From Chryseobacterium daecheongense (GTDB taxonomy: Bacteria > Bacteroidota > Bacteroidia > Flavobacteriales > Weeksellaceae), in contig NZ_RJTX01000002.1 in the NCBI RefSeq assembly GCF_003729955.1, positions 186,001 through 250,000 on the forward strand: DNA of 64,000 bases, given 5' to 3'. Shown in pieces: positions 1-8,557 of the stretch. Positions within the stretch are counted from its first letter, which is position 1. Each line of letters opens with the position of its first letter. Position numbers and translations under genes: made by a program. The notes under the pieces are model-generated. The model was not told the DNA's origin. It was given only the letters and a program-made list of their open reading frames with translations, and searched no databases.

Positions 1-1050
1 TCGTATTTCATCAAGGGTAAGCTTAATTCCTACATTATGGCTTCCGGATTGGGTAAGATACATATCGCACATTTGACCTACATAGTTTTTCAAATGCTTT
101 TTCAAGTCCTTATTTTTAAATTCCGGAAGGTCTTTTTCAAAGTTTTTGCAGTGTTTTGGCAACCCTTTCCAAAGATTTTCATTGGGGATATTGGTAATGG
201 CCAGACTTCCGTCTTCATCCTGAGCTTTTTTATACTCGGAAACATAATCCGGGATAGCATAATAATTATCATATGCATAAGGATCAGCTACAGCGGCAAC
301 AGAATCTACGGCAACATCGGCGGAATCTGCCGAAGCATATTCTTCATCCATTTTTTTATAAGCAAGCATGATAGAATCCATTTTTCTCTGTTGGTCTGTC
401 ATTGCTCTTTTATGATCGAAATAAATGAAGTCTTTAGAATCTTTTATAGATGTTAAAACAATATACTCTTTGCTGTATTCCTTTTCTGGAGCACCTTTTA
501 AGATCATTCCGTTCAGCCCCGAATTTTTAAGTTTGGATTTCCCAACATACTGATTAATAATCCCGTTCAATACTGAAAAATTATTGACAGGTGATTTTTC
601 ATCAATACAAAGTTTCATTTTCTCATCTTTTCTTCCACCATCTTTTAAGCTTAATAAAAAATGAGAACAAGGGATTCCTAAAATAGTTTCCTTGGTATCC
701 AGTTTTTCAACTTCCAGTGTGAATGATTCTTTTTCAGGTTCACCATAACCGGAATAACCGCCCATACCATAAAGCATCCAGGAATTTAAAGAACTATTAA
801 GACGGTTGTTCATAGCCAAAGAAACAACTGTGGTTCCTAATCCGTCTGTATAATAATACATAGGAATATCCTTAAAGCTTGTTTGAGTAAGGAATTCATT
901 CGTATTACTTGCATACATTTTAAGAGCAGGTTGAGGAGTATTATTTTCGACATACTGATAATTCAGCTCTTTGGCGAAAGAAATTTTCTTCTCTTGAGCA
1001 GCTCCAAAAATAAAAGAGGCGGTAAGACAGATTAAGAGGAGTTTCTTCAT
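1..1050 (-). CDS. Exported protein of unknown function, C-terminus outside window
   Basis: The reverse strand is open from an ATG at 1050 to the window edge, giving 350 codons without a stop. The N-terminus (MKKLLLICLTASFIFGAAQE) is a signal peptide with likely cleavage after GAAQ, so the product enters the periplasm or outer envelope. The middle is rich in Asp/Ala/Tyr (around residues 245-270) and reads as a linker. I do not recognise the fold; the style matches lineage-specific flavobacterial envelope proteins. It lies 31 bp downstream of the transketolase half-gene on the same strand and may be co-transcribed with it. The stop codon lies beyond the left edge. Confidence 0.8.
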   Translation of the reverse strand, partial: MKKLLLICLTASFIFGAAQEKKISFAKELNYQYVENNTPQPALKMYASNTNEFLTQTSFKDIPMYYYTDGLGTTVVSLAMNNRLNSSLNSWMLYGMGGYSGYGEPEKESFTLEVEKLDTKETILGIPCSHFLLSLKDGGRKDEKMKLCIDEKSPVNNFSVLNGIINQYVGKSKLKNSGLNGMILKGAPEKEYSKEYIVLTSIKDSKDFIYFDHKRAMTDQQRKMDSIMLAYKKMDEEYASADSADVAVDSVAAVADPYAYDNYYAIPDYVSEYKKAQDEDGSLAITNIPNENLWKGLPKHCKNFEKDLPEFKNKDLKKHLKNYVGQMCDMYLTQSGSHNVGIKLTLDEIR

Positions 1051-1081
1051 GGTCAACTTTAATAAATGTGATGGTAAGAGA

Positions 1082-1933
1082 TTAGTAATCAGAAGGTGCT
1101 TCTAAATATAATTGTTTGAAAGCAGTATCCAGTTGCTCATCATTAGGAGCTTTTCCGTGCCAAGCATGAGACCCCATCATATAATCCACTCCATAACCCA
1201 TTTCCGTATGAAGAATGATCGCTACAGGTTTCCCTTTTCCTGTTTCTGTTTTTGCTTTTTCAAGAATAGCAATAACAGCTTCAAGATCATTACCGTTTTT
1301 CTCTTCTAAAACCGTCCATCCGAACGCTTCAAGCTTAGCATGAAGATTACCTAAACTTAATACATCATCTGTATCTCCATCGATCTGACGGCCATTGTAG
1401 TCGATAGTAGAAATAATATTGTCTACTTTCTTAGCTGCTGCAAACATCAATGCTTCCCAGATTTGACCTTCCTGAAGCTCGCCGTCTCCATGCAAAGAGT
1501 ACACCAGTGAATTGTCACCATCTAATTTTTTACCCAATGCAACACCCAAAGCTACAGATAATCCCTGTCCAAGAGATCCTGAAGCGATACGGATACCTGG
1601 TAAACCTTCATGAGTGGTAGGGTGACCCTGTAATCTTGAATCTAATTTTCTGAATGTTCTCAGTTCGTCTACCGGGAAGAAATCGAATCTTGCCAAAGTA
1701 GAGTAGTACACCGGTGAAATATGCCCGTTAGAAAGATAAAAATGATCTTCATTTTTGCCCTCCATTGTGAAAGGAAGATGATAGTTCATTACCTTTCCGT
1801 AAAGTGCTGTGAAGTATTCCGTACAACCTAAACTTCCGCCCGGATGTCCTGAATTAACAGCGTGAACCATTCTTAAAATGTCTCTTCTGATTTGCGTAGT
1901 AAGAGATTTTAACTCTTCGATACTTTTACTCAT
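1082..1933 (-). CDS. Transketolase, N-terminal (ThDP-binding) subunit
   Basis: The 283-residue product is the N-terminal half of transketolase, which moves two-carbon ketol units between sugar phosphates in the pentose phosphate pathway. The cofactor-site motif NSGHPGGS is at about residues 27-34, and the thiamine-diphosphate/metal motif with HGDGELQEGQ and a downstream N is near residue 150. Full-length transketolase is about 660 residues; this protein ends where the pyrimidine-binding C-terminal half would begin, so it must pair with a separately encoded C-terminal subunit. That partner is not the next gene downstream, where an exported protein lies instead. It could be further left, outside the window. 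Start is an ATG at 1933. Confidence 0.92.
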   Translation of the reverse strand: MSKSIEELKSLTTQIRRDILRMVHAVNSGHPGGSLGCTEYFTALYGKVMNYHLPFTMEGKNEDHFYLSNGHISPVYYSTLARFDFFPVDELRTFRKLDSRLQGHPTTHEGLPGIRIASGSLGQGLSVALGVALGKKLDGDNSLVYSLHGDGELQEGQIWEALMFAAAKKVDNIISTIDYNGRQIDGDTDDVLSLGNLHAKLEAFGWTVLEEKNGNDLEAVIAILEKAKTETGKGKPVAIILHTEMGYGVDYMMGSHAWHGKAPNDEQLDTAFKQLYLEAPSDY

Positions 1934-1989
1934 TATATCTGATTTATTTGCACGCGAATTTACAAATTTTTAATGGCTTACGGAAATGT

Positions 1990-2016
1990 AAAATCCGAGC
2001 GGAAAACTCGGATTTT
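1990..2016 (-). terminator. Intrinsic terminator after the 2043-2561 gene
   Basis: A perfect 10-bp inverted repeat (AAAATCCGAG / CTCGGATTTT) with a 7-nt loop lies 26 bp past the stop of the minus-strand gene. The T-rich side of the stem supplies the U-run on the minus strand. Confidence 0.6.
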
Positions 2017-2042
2017 GAATTATTTAAAGAATTGCTTTTGTT

Positions 2043-2561
2043 TTAACAGCCTTCGTTCATATATACGGACATTTCTGTAACGATATTATTAAGAAATCTG
2101 AAAGAAAGCATGGTTCCCGCATCATCATCGTTCAGAATGAAATAGCTTTCATTTTTTAACTTTTCCCCCTTGTCATTCCATGCCGGATAAGCGGAAAAGC
2201 TGGAGTAATTTTTATAGGCATTGATGACTTCATCTTTGGTGCTCCCTACACCAATTCCGCTTTTGGTCTTGAATTTTTTACTTTTTGTAGAGATTCCATA
2301 TACGCTTAATACATTGGGATTTTTTTCATCAATGTATCTTTCGTAAATGTCGACCAGGATGATTTCACCATTATATTTTACGGTGTTTTTAGATTCTCCG
2401 TCGGATAATTTCAGTTTCATTCCTGAAAGTTTCTCCGCCTCGGTTTTATCCATAAACATTTTGAAAGGTCCGATTCTCAAGGTGGAAACCTCAAAGTTTT
2501 CCTGAGCAGCCATAAAGCTGAACATGCATACACATACTAGCAGTTGAATAATTTTTTTCAT
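2043..2561 (-). CDS. Exported protein of unknown function
   Basis: The 172-residue product starts with a signal peptide (MKKIIQLLVCVCMFSFMAAQ) and so is secreted across the inner membrane. The mature part has no motif I can name. It contains a short stretch with GIGVGSTKDEVINAYKN, which resembles the small-ligand or beta-rich turn seen in several bacteroidete envelope proteins where a parameter is compared at run time, but that is only a resemblance. The C-terminus ends in a lone Cys. It follows the sodium:solute symporter gene by 39 bp on the same strand, so the two may share a transcript. Confidence 0.75.
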   Translation of the reverse strand: MKKIIQLLVCVCMFSFMAAQENFEVSTLRIGPFKMFMDKTEAEKLSGMKLKLSDGESKNTVKYNGEIILVDIYERYIDEKNPNVLSVYGISTKSKKFKTKSGIGVGSTKDEVINAYKNYSSFSAYPAWNDKGEKLKNESYFILNDDDAGTMLSFRFLNNIVTEMSVYMNEGC

Positions 2562-2600
2562 GGTTGATATATTTTGATTGTTAAGTGTTGTTTTTGGTGC

Positions 2601-4100
2601 TTATTTTTTCCTGATCAGGAACAATCCGATAAATGTCAGCAATCCGTTGATGATCAGTAATTCCAATCCGATCTTAAAGTCACCAAAGATATTGCCTTGG
2701 TATTTGTCAATGAAATAAGAGATCACAGGTGCCGCAATGCAAACGTAAGGAACCAGGTTGTCTTTTACTTTATATTTTGTGAAAATTCCGAAGGCGAAAA
2801 GCCCTAAAAGCGGTCCATACGTAAAGCCTGCCAATTTCAGGATCAATCCGATCATGGAATTATCATTGATTACTTTAAAAATGATTACCATAATTAGAAA
2901 TGAAAGAGCAACAAGCAGGTGAACCGTTTTTCTGAATTTCTCTTTCTTTCCGTCATCCCAGTCTTTTCTTTCCTTCATCCCGAAAATATCGATACATAAA
3001 GAAGAGGTAAGAGCGGTCATTGCTCCATCTGCACTAGGGAATAGTGCTGAAATCAACGCAATAATAAAAATGATTGAAATAAAACCTGGCATATGATTCA
3101 AAGCGACTTCCGGAAATATCTTGTCCCCGAAAATATCTTTTCCGTTCAGTAAGAATTCTTTTTTGGCAACACCGTCTTTCATTACTTCTGTAAGCTGTGC
3201 CCCCTCACTTTCTCCAAAAAGATAAAGAAGTCCCCCCATATAAAGGAATAAAGAAATCACCCCCAATAAAATGAAACCAAGCGTAACCATATTTTTTTGA
3301 GAATCTTTCAGTTTGGTTACAGAAAGGCTTTTTTGCATCATTTCCTGATCAATTCCGGTCATGGTAATCGTGATAAATGCACCTGCAAGAATCTGTTTAA
3401 TGAAAAATCCGGGTGAATTGAAATCCATTTCAAATATTTTGGTATATCCTTTTTCGTGCATAGCAGTTAAGCTTTGTCCCACATTCAGATCCAAATGATT
3501 CAGCATATAGAAGGTACAGATTACCAATCCTAACAGCATGCAGGAGGTCTGCAAAGTATCTGTCCAGACAATGGTTTTTACTCCTCCTTCATACGTATAC
3601 AGAATGATCATTAAAAGAATAATCAGTGTAGTAACAATGAAGGGAACTCCCAAGCTGTCTAATATGGAAATCTGGAGAATATTAACCACCAGATACAGTC
3701 TTGCTGTAGCTCCTACCAATCTCGAAACAATGAAAATCCATGCTCCGGATTTATAGGAAAGCTGTCCCATTCTCTGTTGAAGATAACCATAAATGGAAGT
3801 CAATTTCAAACGGTAATATAAAGGAAGCAGAACATAGGCAACTACGATATATCCGATAAGGTAACCTAATGTAATCTGCAAATAAGCAAAATTGTCTTTT
3901 CCTACCGCGCCCGGAACACTTACGAAAGTAACTCCTGAAAGCGAAGTCCCGATCATCCCGAAAGCAACAAGCATCCAATTACTTTTACGGTTTCCGATAA
4001 AGAAACTCTCATTATCACTTCCTTTTCCGGTTTTATAGGCTACCCAAAGAAGGAGTGCAAAATACACGATAATGATAGACAGTAATATAATTGGAGACAT
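2601..4100 (-). CDS. Sodium:solute symporter (SSS family)
   Basis: The 499-residue inner-membrane protein has about 13 hydrophobic segments and the SSS (solute:sodium symporter, SLC5-like) layout: an N-terminal helix, then GNRKSNWMLVAFGMIGTSLSG near residues 37-57, which is the conserved substrate/Na+ site region, and the YEGGVKTIVWTDTLQ loop near residues 170-184. It imports an organic solute with sodium; the substrate cannot be read from sequence. The length is normal. The ATG at 4100 is preceded by a -7-like element on the minus strand. The downstream neighbour encodes an exported protein of unknown function. Confidence 0.88.
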   Translation of the reverse strand: MSPIILLSIIIVYFALLLWVAYKTGKGSDNESFFIGNRKSNWMLVAFGMIGTSLSGVTFVSVPGAVGKDNFAYLQITLGYLIGYIVVAYVLLPLYYRLKLTSIYGYLQQRMGQLSYKSGAWIFIVSRLVGATARLYLVVNILQISILDSLGVPFIVTTLIILLMIILYTYEGGVKTIVWTDTLQTSCMLLGLVICTFYMLNHLDLNVGQSLTAMHEKGYTKIFEMDFNSPGFFIKQILAGAFITITMTGIDQEMMQKSLSVTKLKDSQKNMVTLGFILLGVISLFLYMGGLLYLFGESEGAQLTEVMKDGVAKKEFLLNGKDIFGDKIFPEVALNHMPGFISIIFIIALISALFPSADGAMTALTSSLCIDIFGMKERKDWDDGKKEKFRKTVHLLVALSFLIMVIIFKVINDNSMIGLILKLAGFTYGPLLGLFAFGIFTKYKVKDNLVPYVCIAAPVISYFIDKYQGNIFGDFKIGLELLIINGLLTFIGLFLIRKK

Positions 4101-4122
4101 ATTTTTTTCAATTAAAATTTTA

Positions 4123-4130
4123 CAAATATA
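4123..4130 (-). promoter_or_regulatory. Promoter -7 element for the SSS symporter gene
   Basis: The reverse strand reads TATATTTG, an exact TAnnTTTG match, 22 bp upstream of the ATG at 4100. No good -33 TTG is seen at the usual spacing. Confidence 0.45.
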
Positions 4131-4159
4131 GTTTTTTTCTCTTCGGATAAAAAAGAAAA

Positions 4160-4188
4160 AACCTTTCAGAAATATACACTGAAAGGTT
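4160..4188 (-). terminator. Intrinsic terminator ending the 4215-7158 operon
   Basis: A perfect 10-bp stem (AACCTTTCAG / CTGAAAGGTT) with a 9-nt loop lies 26 bp past the stop of the GNAT gene; on the minus strand it is followed by a long T-rich tract. Confidence 0.8.
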
Positions 4189-4214
4189 ATTTATGTACTG
4201 AATGTTTCTACTTC

Positions 4215-4499
4215 TCAAGCCAATACATCCTGCAGCTCTTTATTCTTTTGGAAAGTCGCTTTTGCAAAAGGGCAGAGCGCAATGATTTTCTTTCCTTGTT
4301 TTCTTGCAAAATCTACCGCAGCCAACACCATTTCCTTACCTACACCTTTACCGTTATAAGCTTCTTCCACTTCCGTGTGGTCTATAATGAATCTTTCTTC
4401 TCCTGCCCAGGTGTATGTCATTAACCCTGCGTGGTTTCCGTCTATGAAAGCCTCAAAACTTCCGTGTTTTTCGCCGTTGTTTTGTTTTACTTCTGTCAT
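4215..4499 (-). CDS. YjdJ-like GNAT N-acetyltransferase
   Basis: The 94-residue product is a minimal GNAT fold of the YjdJ type. The acetyl-CoA pyrophosphate loop is seen as YNGKGVGKEMV near residues 48-58, followed by a CPFAKA segment near residue 77 that is typical of this short subfamily. Its substrate is unknown. In Escherichia coli the homologous gene sits beside yjdI; here an OsmC gene is inserted between them. The start is 1 nt past the OsmC stop, so translation is probably coupled. It is the last gene of a packed minus-strand operon and is followed by a strong terminator. Confidence 0.85.
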   Translation of the reverse strand: MTEVKQNNGEKHGSFEAFIDGNHAGLMTYTWAGEERFIIDHTEVEEAYNGKGVGKEMVLAAVDFARKQGKKIIALCPFAKATFQKNKELQDVLA

Positions 4500-4500
4500 A

Positions 4501-4899
4501 TTATGAAAATTTGGTTAGTATTTCTATTTCGTTGGTTAATATTTTATGGACCGGACAGGCATCTGCAATCGTGTGCAGCCTTTTCAGTTGCTCTGCATCC
4601 AGATTAGTTCCTTCAAAGCTGATGTTTCTTTTGAATACAGCTAATTTGGTAATCGGGAAATTCTCCAGGTCTACCTCTACATTTATTTTTTCCACATTCC
4701 ATTCTTTTCGATCGATATACATCCTCAAAGTAGCAGCAGTACAGCTCGCTAATGAAGTGGCTAAAATCTCAAACGGATTAAAACCTTTATTTTGCCCGCC
4801 TTTGTCTACCGGTTCATCTGTGATAAGTTGATTTTCACCGGCAACAACTTCAGTATAATATTTTGTTTTTCCTAAACTTGCTTTTACGGTTACCCCCAT
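4501..4899 (-). CDS. OsmC/Ohr family peroxide-reducing protein
   Basis: The 132-residue product fits the OsmC family, which reduces organic or fatty-acid hydroperoxides through two cysteines. Both catalytic cysteines are visible: C53 in LATSLASCTAATLRMY and C115 in ADACPVHKIL. The length is normal for the short cytoplasmic OsmC group. The start codon overlaps the yjdI stop by one base (TAATG arrangement), so it is translated from the same message. Together with the FMN reductase and pirin upstream, it gives the operon a redox-stress character. The electron donor is not encoded nearby in an obvious way. Confidence 0.9.
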   Translation of the reverse strand: MGVTVKASLGKTKYYTEVVAGENQLITDEPVDKGGQNKGFNPFEILATSLASCTAATLRMYIDRKEWNVEKINVEVDLENFPITKLAVFKRNISFEGTNLDAEQLKRLHTIADACPVHKILTNEIEILTKFS

Positions 4900-5117
4900 T
4901 ATTTTTCTGTATTGAATTCATAACTTAATGCCCCGGAAGGACATTGGTCGATTTGATTTTTGAGTTCCGAAGACGTAGCATTTTCTGCTTTGATCAATGG
5001 TCTTTCTTTGGGATTATATACTTTGGGAAGCATTTTTACGCAAACTGCTGAGTGAATGCACTTCTGAGGCTGCCATATAACGGTAATATCACCGTTGGGA
5101 TATTTATGTGTTTCCAT
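4899..5117 (-). CDS. YjdI-type divergent iron-sulfur (Fer4_19) protein
   Basis: The 72-residue product matches the divergent 4Fe-4S mono-cluster family that includes E. coli YjdI. Three cysteines are visible: C20 in QKCIHSAVC, C26, and C59 in QCPSGALSYEF; the CPSGAL signature is characteristic. It is probably a small electron carrier or a metal-binding partner of the OsmC and GNAT proteins encoded next to it. The gene lies one base after the TMEM175-like stop, and its own stop overlaps the OsmC start, which indicates tight translational coupling. Function in this family is not established. Confidence 0.87.
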   Translation of the reverse strand: METHKYPNGDITVIWQPQKCIHSAVCVKMLPKVYNPKERPLIKAENATSSELKNQIDQCPSGALSYEFNTEK

Positions 5118-5118
5118 A

Positions 5119-5697
5119 TCAATTTTCTTTTAATGATTTTTCAATTCTCCGATCCGGGATCAGCCAGATGAGAGCAACTATATAATAAAATGCTACAGCA
5201 ATATAAGGATAGAAAAATGAGGTAGCAATTCCTAAAACATAAAGCACAATGGAAATATATTCTTTGAGTCTGGATTCAATGGCTTCTTTGAGCTTGGAAT
5301 TCTCTCCTTCACCTTTAATGATTGCATTCTCCAAAATGGTATAAGCAATGGCACACATGATTAATCCTATACCATAGGTCGCCACGGGGTTTTTGGAAAA
5401 CTTGGTGGTTCCGATCCATTCTGTGGCAATGGGCATTAATGAAAGCCAGAATAATAAATGAAGATTGGCCCAAAGGATGCTTCCATTCACCTTTTTTACC
5501 GTCTGAAACATATGATGATGATTGTTCCAGTAAATTCCTACATAGATAAAACTGAAAATATAAGCAAGAAAACGGGGAAGCATAGGTTTCAGGTTAGCCC
5601 AGCTGTTTCCTTCCGGAACCTTAAGTTCCAGGACCATGATGGTAATGATAATAGCCAGAACTCCATCACTGAAAGCTTCCAGTCTTCCCTTATTCAT
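5119..5697 (-). CDS. TMEM175-family (DUF1211) potassium channel-like membrane protein
   Basis: The 192-residue protein starts MNKGRLEAFSDG, the RxxxFSDG signature (R5, F9-S10-D11-G12) that defines the prokaryotic TMEM175/DUF1211 family. Six hydrophobic segments can be read, which matches the single-repeat bacterial channels that assemble as tetramers and conduct potassium. The C-terminus is basic and cytoplasmic. Its ATG overlaps the FMN-reductase stop by one base. Why a cation channel belongs to a redox operon is not evident from the sequence. Confidence 0.88.
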   Translation of the reverse strand: MNKGRLEAFSDGVLAIIITIMVLELKVPEGNSWANLKPMLPRFLAYIFSFIYVGIYWNNHHHMFQTVKKVNGSILWANLHLLFWLSLMPIATEWIGTTKFSKNPVATYGIGLIMCAIAYTILENAIIKGEGENSKLKEAIESRLKEYISIVLYVLGIATSFFYPYIAVAFYYIVALIWLIPDRRIEKSLKEN

Positions 5698-6230
5698 CAG
5701 TTTTTAATTTCGTTTTTAAAGTTTTCAATTTTATTCTTGAGATCTTTTAGCATATCAGGATTGATGACACCACTTTCAAAATCAAAATTTTCATAAAATT
5801 TAGGAAGTGAAAATGTATCTTTGATTTCAGCCCCAAACTGAGGGAAAAACGTTTTAGCGGTATTCATCACATTTCCGCCACCATAACCTCCGGGAGAAGT
5901 GCTCATCAGAAGCATGGGCTTATTTTGAAATACTTTTACATTGATCCTTGAAGCCCAGTCGAAAATATTCTTAAAAGCCGCACTGTATGATCTGTTGTGC
6001 TCAGCAAGCGAACAGATGATCACATCACATTCTTCAATCACCTGTAAAAAATGGTGGGCTTCATCAGGAAAACCTTTCTTTTCAAGATCAACGGAAAAAA
6101 CAGGCATGGAATAATCATTAAGATCAATGAAATTGATTTCATCTTCCTGAAAATCTTTCAGAACAAATTTTACCAGTTCCCTGTTAATAGAAGTTGAGGA
6201 GGTACTCCCTGCAAATGCTAATATTTTCAT
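5697..6230 (-). CDS. NAD(P)H-dependent FMN reductase
   Basis: The 177-residue flavodoxin-like protein begins KILAFAGSTSSTSINRELV, the FMN phosphate loop of the NADPH-dependent FMN reductase family (azoreductase/chromate reductase type). The central segment STSPGGYGGGN near residues 110-120 is the second flavin loop. It probably reduces quinones, azo compounds or free flavin with NAD(P)H in the cytoplasm. It lies 28 bp after a pirin gene and overlaps the next gene by one base, in the middle of the redox operon. Confidence 0.88.
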   Translation of the reverse strand: MKILAFAGSTSSTSINRELVKFVLKDFQEDEINFIDLNDYSMPVFSVDLEKKGFPDEAHHFLQVIEECDVIICSLAEHNRSYSAAFKNIFDWASRINVKVFQNKPMLLMSTSPGGYGGGNVMNTAKTFFPQFGAEIKDTFSLPKFYENFDFESGVINPDMLKDLKNKIENFKNEIKN

Positions 6231-6258
6231 AGTGTATTGTTTTATCTTCCGATCCCAA

Positions 6259-7158
6259 TTATTTTCTGTTCAGAATGGCTTTCGGTAGCGGTACATATTC
6301 GTGTTCATCACCAGGAACCAAAGGGAAAGCATCATGATTTTGATCATTCCAATTCACTTTGGCCTGCTCAATCGATTCCTTGTCTGAATTTACGAAATTC
6401 CAGAATATAAAACGCTCTTCAGGAAAAGGTTCACCTCCGAAAAGATATACCGTTCCGTTTTCACTCATATCGAATTCACAAACTTTGGTGTCTTTGGCGA
6501 TCAGTAATTGCTTGGAGCCATAAGAGTTTCCTTCAATGTTTACAGTTCCATCCAGTACATACATTGCGGCTTCACCATATAAATCTTTTCCGATACTTAT
6601 TTTCTGAGGAGTTTTTGTTTTGATCTCAATGAAAAATAACGGACTGTGAACAGGAACTGCTGATTTTCTTCCGAATGCTTCTCCTGCAATTAATTTATAT
6701 TGAATACCGTTTTCTTCCCAAACAGGAATATCATCAGCTTCAATATGGTGAAAAGAAGGCTCCGTTTGTTCCAAGTGCTTGGGAAGCCCTACCCAGATCT
6801 GGAATCCGTGAAGCTTTTTATCCGTTGTTCTTAAATACTCAGGAGTTCTTTCAGAATGCACAACCCCTTTTCCGGCGGTCATCCAGTTTACGGCACCTGG
6901 TTTTATTTCAATAGCGCTTCCAATGCTGTCGCGGTGAAAAATAGACCCTTCCAGCAAATACGTTAAGGTGGAAAGTCCGATATGAGGATGTGGCGGAACA
7001 TCAAGATTCTGATAATCCATCAATTCAGAAGGTCCCATATGATCAATAAAAACAAATGGCCCGACTGCTCTTTTTTCACGGAAAGGCAAAAGTCTTCCCA
7101 CTAAAAAGTTTCCTATATCTGCTGCTTTTTCTTCAATGATAAGTCCAATGTTTGACAT
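6259..7158 (-). CDS. Pirin family protein
   Basis: The 299-residue bicupin shows the pirin signature: HPHIGLSTLTYLLEG near residues 56-70 with the two metal-binding histidines, then NWMTAGKGVVHSE near residues 91-103 supplying the last His and Glu. Pirins bind Fe(II) and some act as quercetin dioxygenases; the true substrate here is unknown. The C-terminal cupin is less well conserved, as is usual. It opens the run of co-directional genes down to 4215. A second pirin gene lies 440 bp upstream with a GNAT gene between them. Confidence 0.88.
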   Translation of the reverse strand: MSNIGLIIEEKAADIGNFLVGRLLPFREKRAVGPFVFIDHMGPSELMDYQNLDVPPHPHIGLSTLTYLLEGSIFHRDSIGSAIEIKPGAVNWMTAGKGVVHSERTPEYLRTTDKKLHGFQIWVGLPKHLEQTEPSFHHIEADDIPVWEENGIQYKLIAGEAFGRKSAVPVHSPLFFIEIKTKTPQKISIGKDLYGEAAMYVLDGTVNIEGNSYGSKQLLIAKDTKVCEFDMSENGTVYLFGGEPFPEERFIFWNFVNSDKESIEQAKVNWNDQNHDAFPLVPGDEHEYVPLPKAILNRK

Positions 7159-7226
7159 GGCAAAAAAATAAGTTTGATAAGCTAATTTAGTTAATAAATT
7201 TAATGTGTGTGCTCCTTTAATAAAAA

Positions 7227-7538
7227 TTAAAGTTGGTTATACCCTTCAAATCTTTCATCTACAATACGCTTCCATTCCGGATGTTTTTTAATGTAGGCAA
7301 AAACGTATGGGCAGAAAGGCAACAGTTTTTTTTGATTATCTTCGATATAATGCAATGTTTTTTCAACAACGGCTGCTGCGGCTCCTGTTCCGGCAAGTTC
7401 CGGCTCTGCTTCCGTATGAACTAAAGCAATCTGATGCCCCATTTCACGGTAATCAATAAATGCATAATGTCCGTTGACTTCTATTTCAAATCTTTTTCCG
7501 GTTTTTACAAGTGGGATATTTTCAAATTCAGGTTTCAT
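7227..7538 (-). CDS. GNAT family N-acetyltransferase (YidJ/YjdJ-like short form)
   Basis: I place the start at the ATG at 7538 (MKPEFENIPLV), giving 103 residues; the longer open frame would run back into the neighbouring pirin gene and has no homologous look. The acetyl-CoA loop appears as ELAGTGAAAAVVEK, and a CPYVFAYIKKHPEW segment follows, both typical of the short GNAT_2-type proteins that resemble the 4215-4499 product. The substrate is unknown. It lies between two pirin genes on the same strand. No Shine-Dalgarno is visible, as is common in this phylum. Confidence 0.85.
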   Translation of the reverse strand: MKPEFENIPLVKTGKRFEIEVNGHYAFIDYREMGHQIALVHTEAEPELAGTGAAAAVVEKTLHYIEDNQKKLLPFCPYVFAYIKKHPEWKRIVDERFEGYNQL

Positions 7539-7599
7539 AATTCTATTTTTTAATGATGCGATATTAAAGTTATGATTGTTATTGTAAGTTTTTCTTCTG

Positions 7600-8475
7600 T
7601 TAATCTTCCAGGTAACCGAATTTTCCGGTATTGAAATCTTCAAAAGCCTGCAAGATCTCCTCCCTTGTGTTCATCACAAATGGCCCATGAGGATAAATAG
7701 GCTCCTTTAGAGGTTCTCCGCTGATGATCAGCACCACTGCATCTTCAACAGCTTCTATCGTAAATGTCTCGCCTTCATTTTTAAAGACGGCAAAATGATC
7801 AGAAGAAACTTTTTCTTTTCCGTTGATAATAACGCTTCCCTCAATCACCAATGCGGCTGTATTATAATGAGCCGGGAAGTTAAATTCCGCTTTTCCGCCT
7901 GCTTTCAATTTGGCATTCATCATATTGATCGGGCTGAAAGTGGTTGCAGGACCTTTTTTGTCAAGATATTCTCCAGCGATCACTTCCACGAATCCATTTT
8001 CATCCAGGTCAACTTTTGTCATTTCAGAGTTTTTGATCGCCTGATATTTCGGCTTACTCATTTTATCTTTTGCGGGAAGGTTCACCCATAGCTGAACCAT
8101 CTGGAAGATACCTCCGGTTTTTGACCATTCCGTTTCATGATATTCTTTATGAAGAACGCCTTTAGCAGCTGTCATCCATTGTACATCGCCTTCCCCGATA
8201 ATTCCACCGCCACCTGCACTGTCATGATGCTCTACTTTACCCTGGTAAGCAATGGTTACGGTTTCAAAACCTCTGTGTGGATGTACTCCAACGCCTCTTG
8301 GAGTTTCTGAGCCATTAAAATGGAATTTCGAATTATAATCAAGCATGATGAACGGATCCATTCTTTTCATATCAAGTCCATGTATGCTTGGGATGAAATT
8401 ATGGACCCTGAAACCATCACCCACAAAATGAGCTGGTTTTGGAGATACTATGATTTCTATGTCTTTAGTTGCCAT
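7600..8475 (-). CDS. Pirin family protein
   Basis: This is the second pirin in the region, about 291 residues from the ATG at 8475 (MATKDIEIIV). An ATG four codons further upstream (8487) is also possible, but it would leave almost no leader after the -7 element at 8497-8504. The motif HPHRGFETVTIAYQG and the later QWMTAAKGVLHKE give all four metal ligands of the N-terminal cupin. The C-terminal cupin ends with ISGEPLKEPIYPHGPFVMN, which is the classical pirin closing motif. It is probably an Fe(II)-binding, quercetinase-like protein of the cytoplasm. Confidence 0.9.
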   Translation of the reverse strand: MATKDIEIIVSPKPAHFVGDGFRVHNFIPSIHGLDMKRMDPFIMLDYNSKFHFNGSETPRGVGVHPHRGFETVTIAYQGKVEHHDSAGGGGIIGEGDVQWMTAAKGVLHKEYHETEWSKTGGIFQMVQLWVNLPAKDKMSKPKYQAIKNSEMTKVDLDENGFVEVIAGEYLDKKGPATTFSPINMMNAKLKAGGKAEFNFPAHYNTAALVIEGSVIINGKEKVSSDHFAVFKNEGETFTIEAVEDAVVLIISGEPLKEPIYPHGPFVMNTREEILQAFEDFNTGKFGYLED

Positions 8476-8496
8476 AATAATTGTCATTTATATAAG

Positions 8497-8504
8497 CAAA
8501 ATTA
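8497..8504 (-). promoter_or_regulatory. Promoter -7 element for the second pirin gene
   Basis: The reverse strand reads TAATTTTG (TAnnTTTG). A transcript start about 6 nt downstream favours the ATG at 8475 over the one at 8487. A -33 TTG at normal spacing is not seen. Confidence 0.5.
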
Positions 8505-8557
8505 CCATAGTTAAAAATCAACCGCATTGATCTTTGGTAAGTTCATACCATTTTGAT

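Noticed and set aside
37..456. Open frame of 139 codons on the plus strand
   Set aside because: It is antisense to the exported protein gene, rich in Ile/Phe as expected of a shadow frame, and has no recognisable domain.
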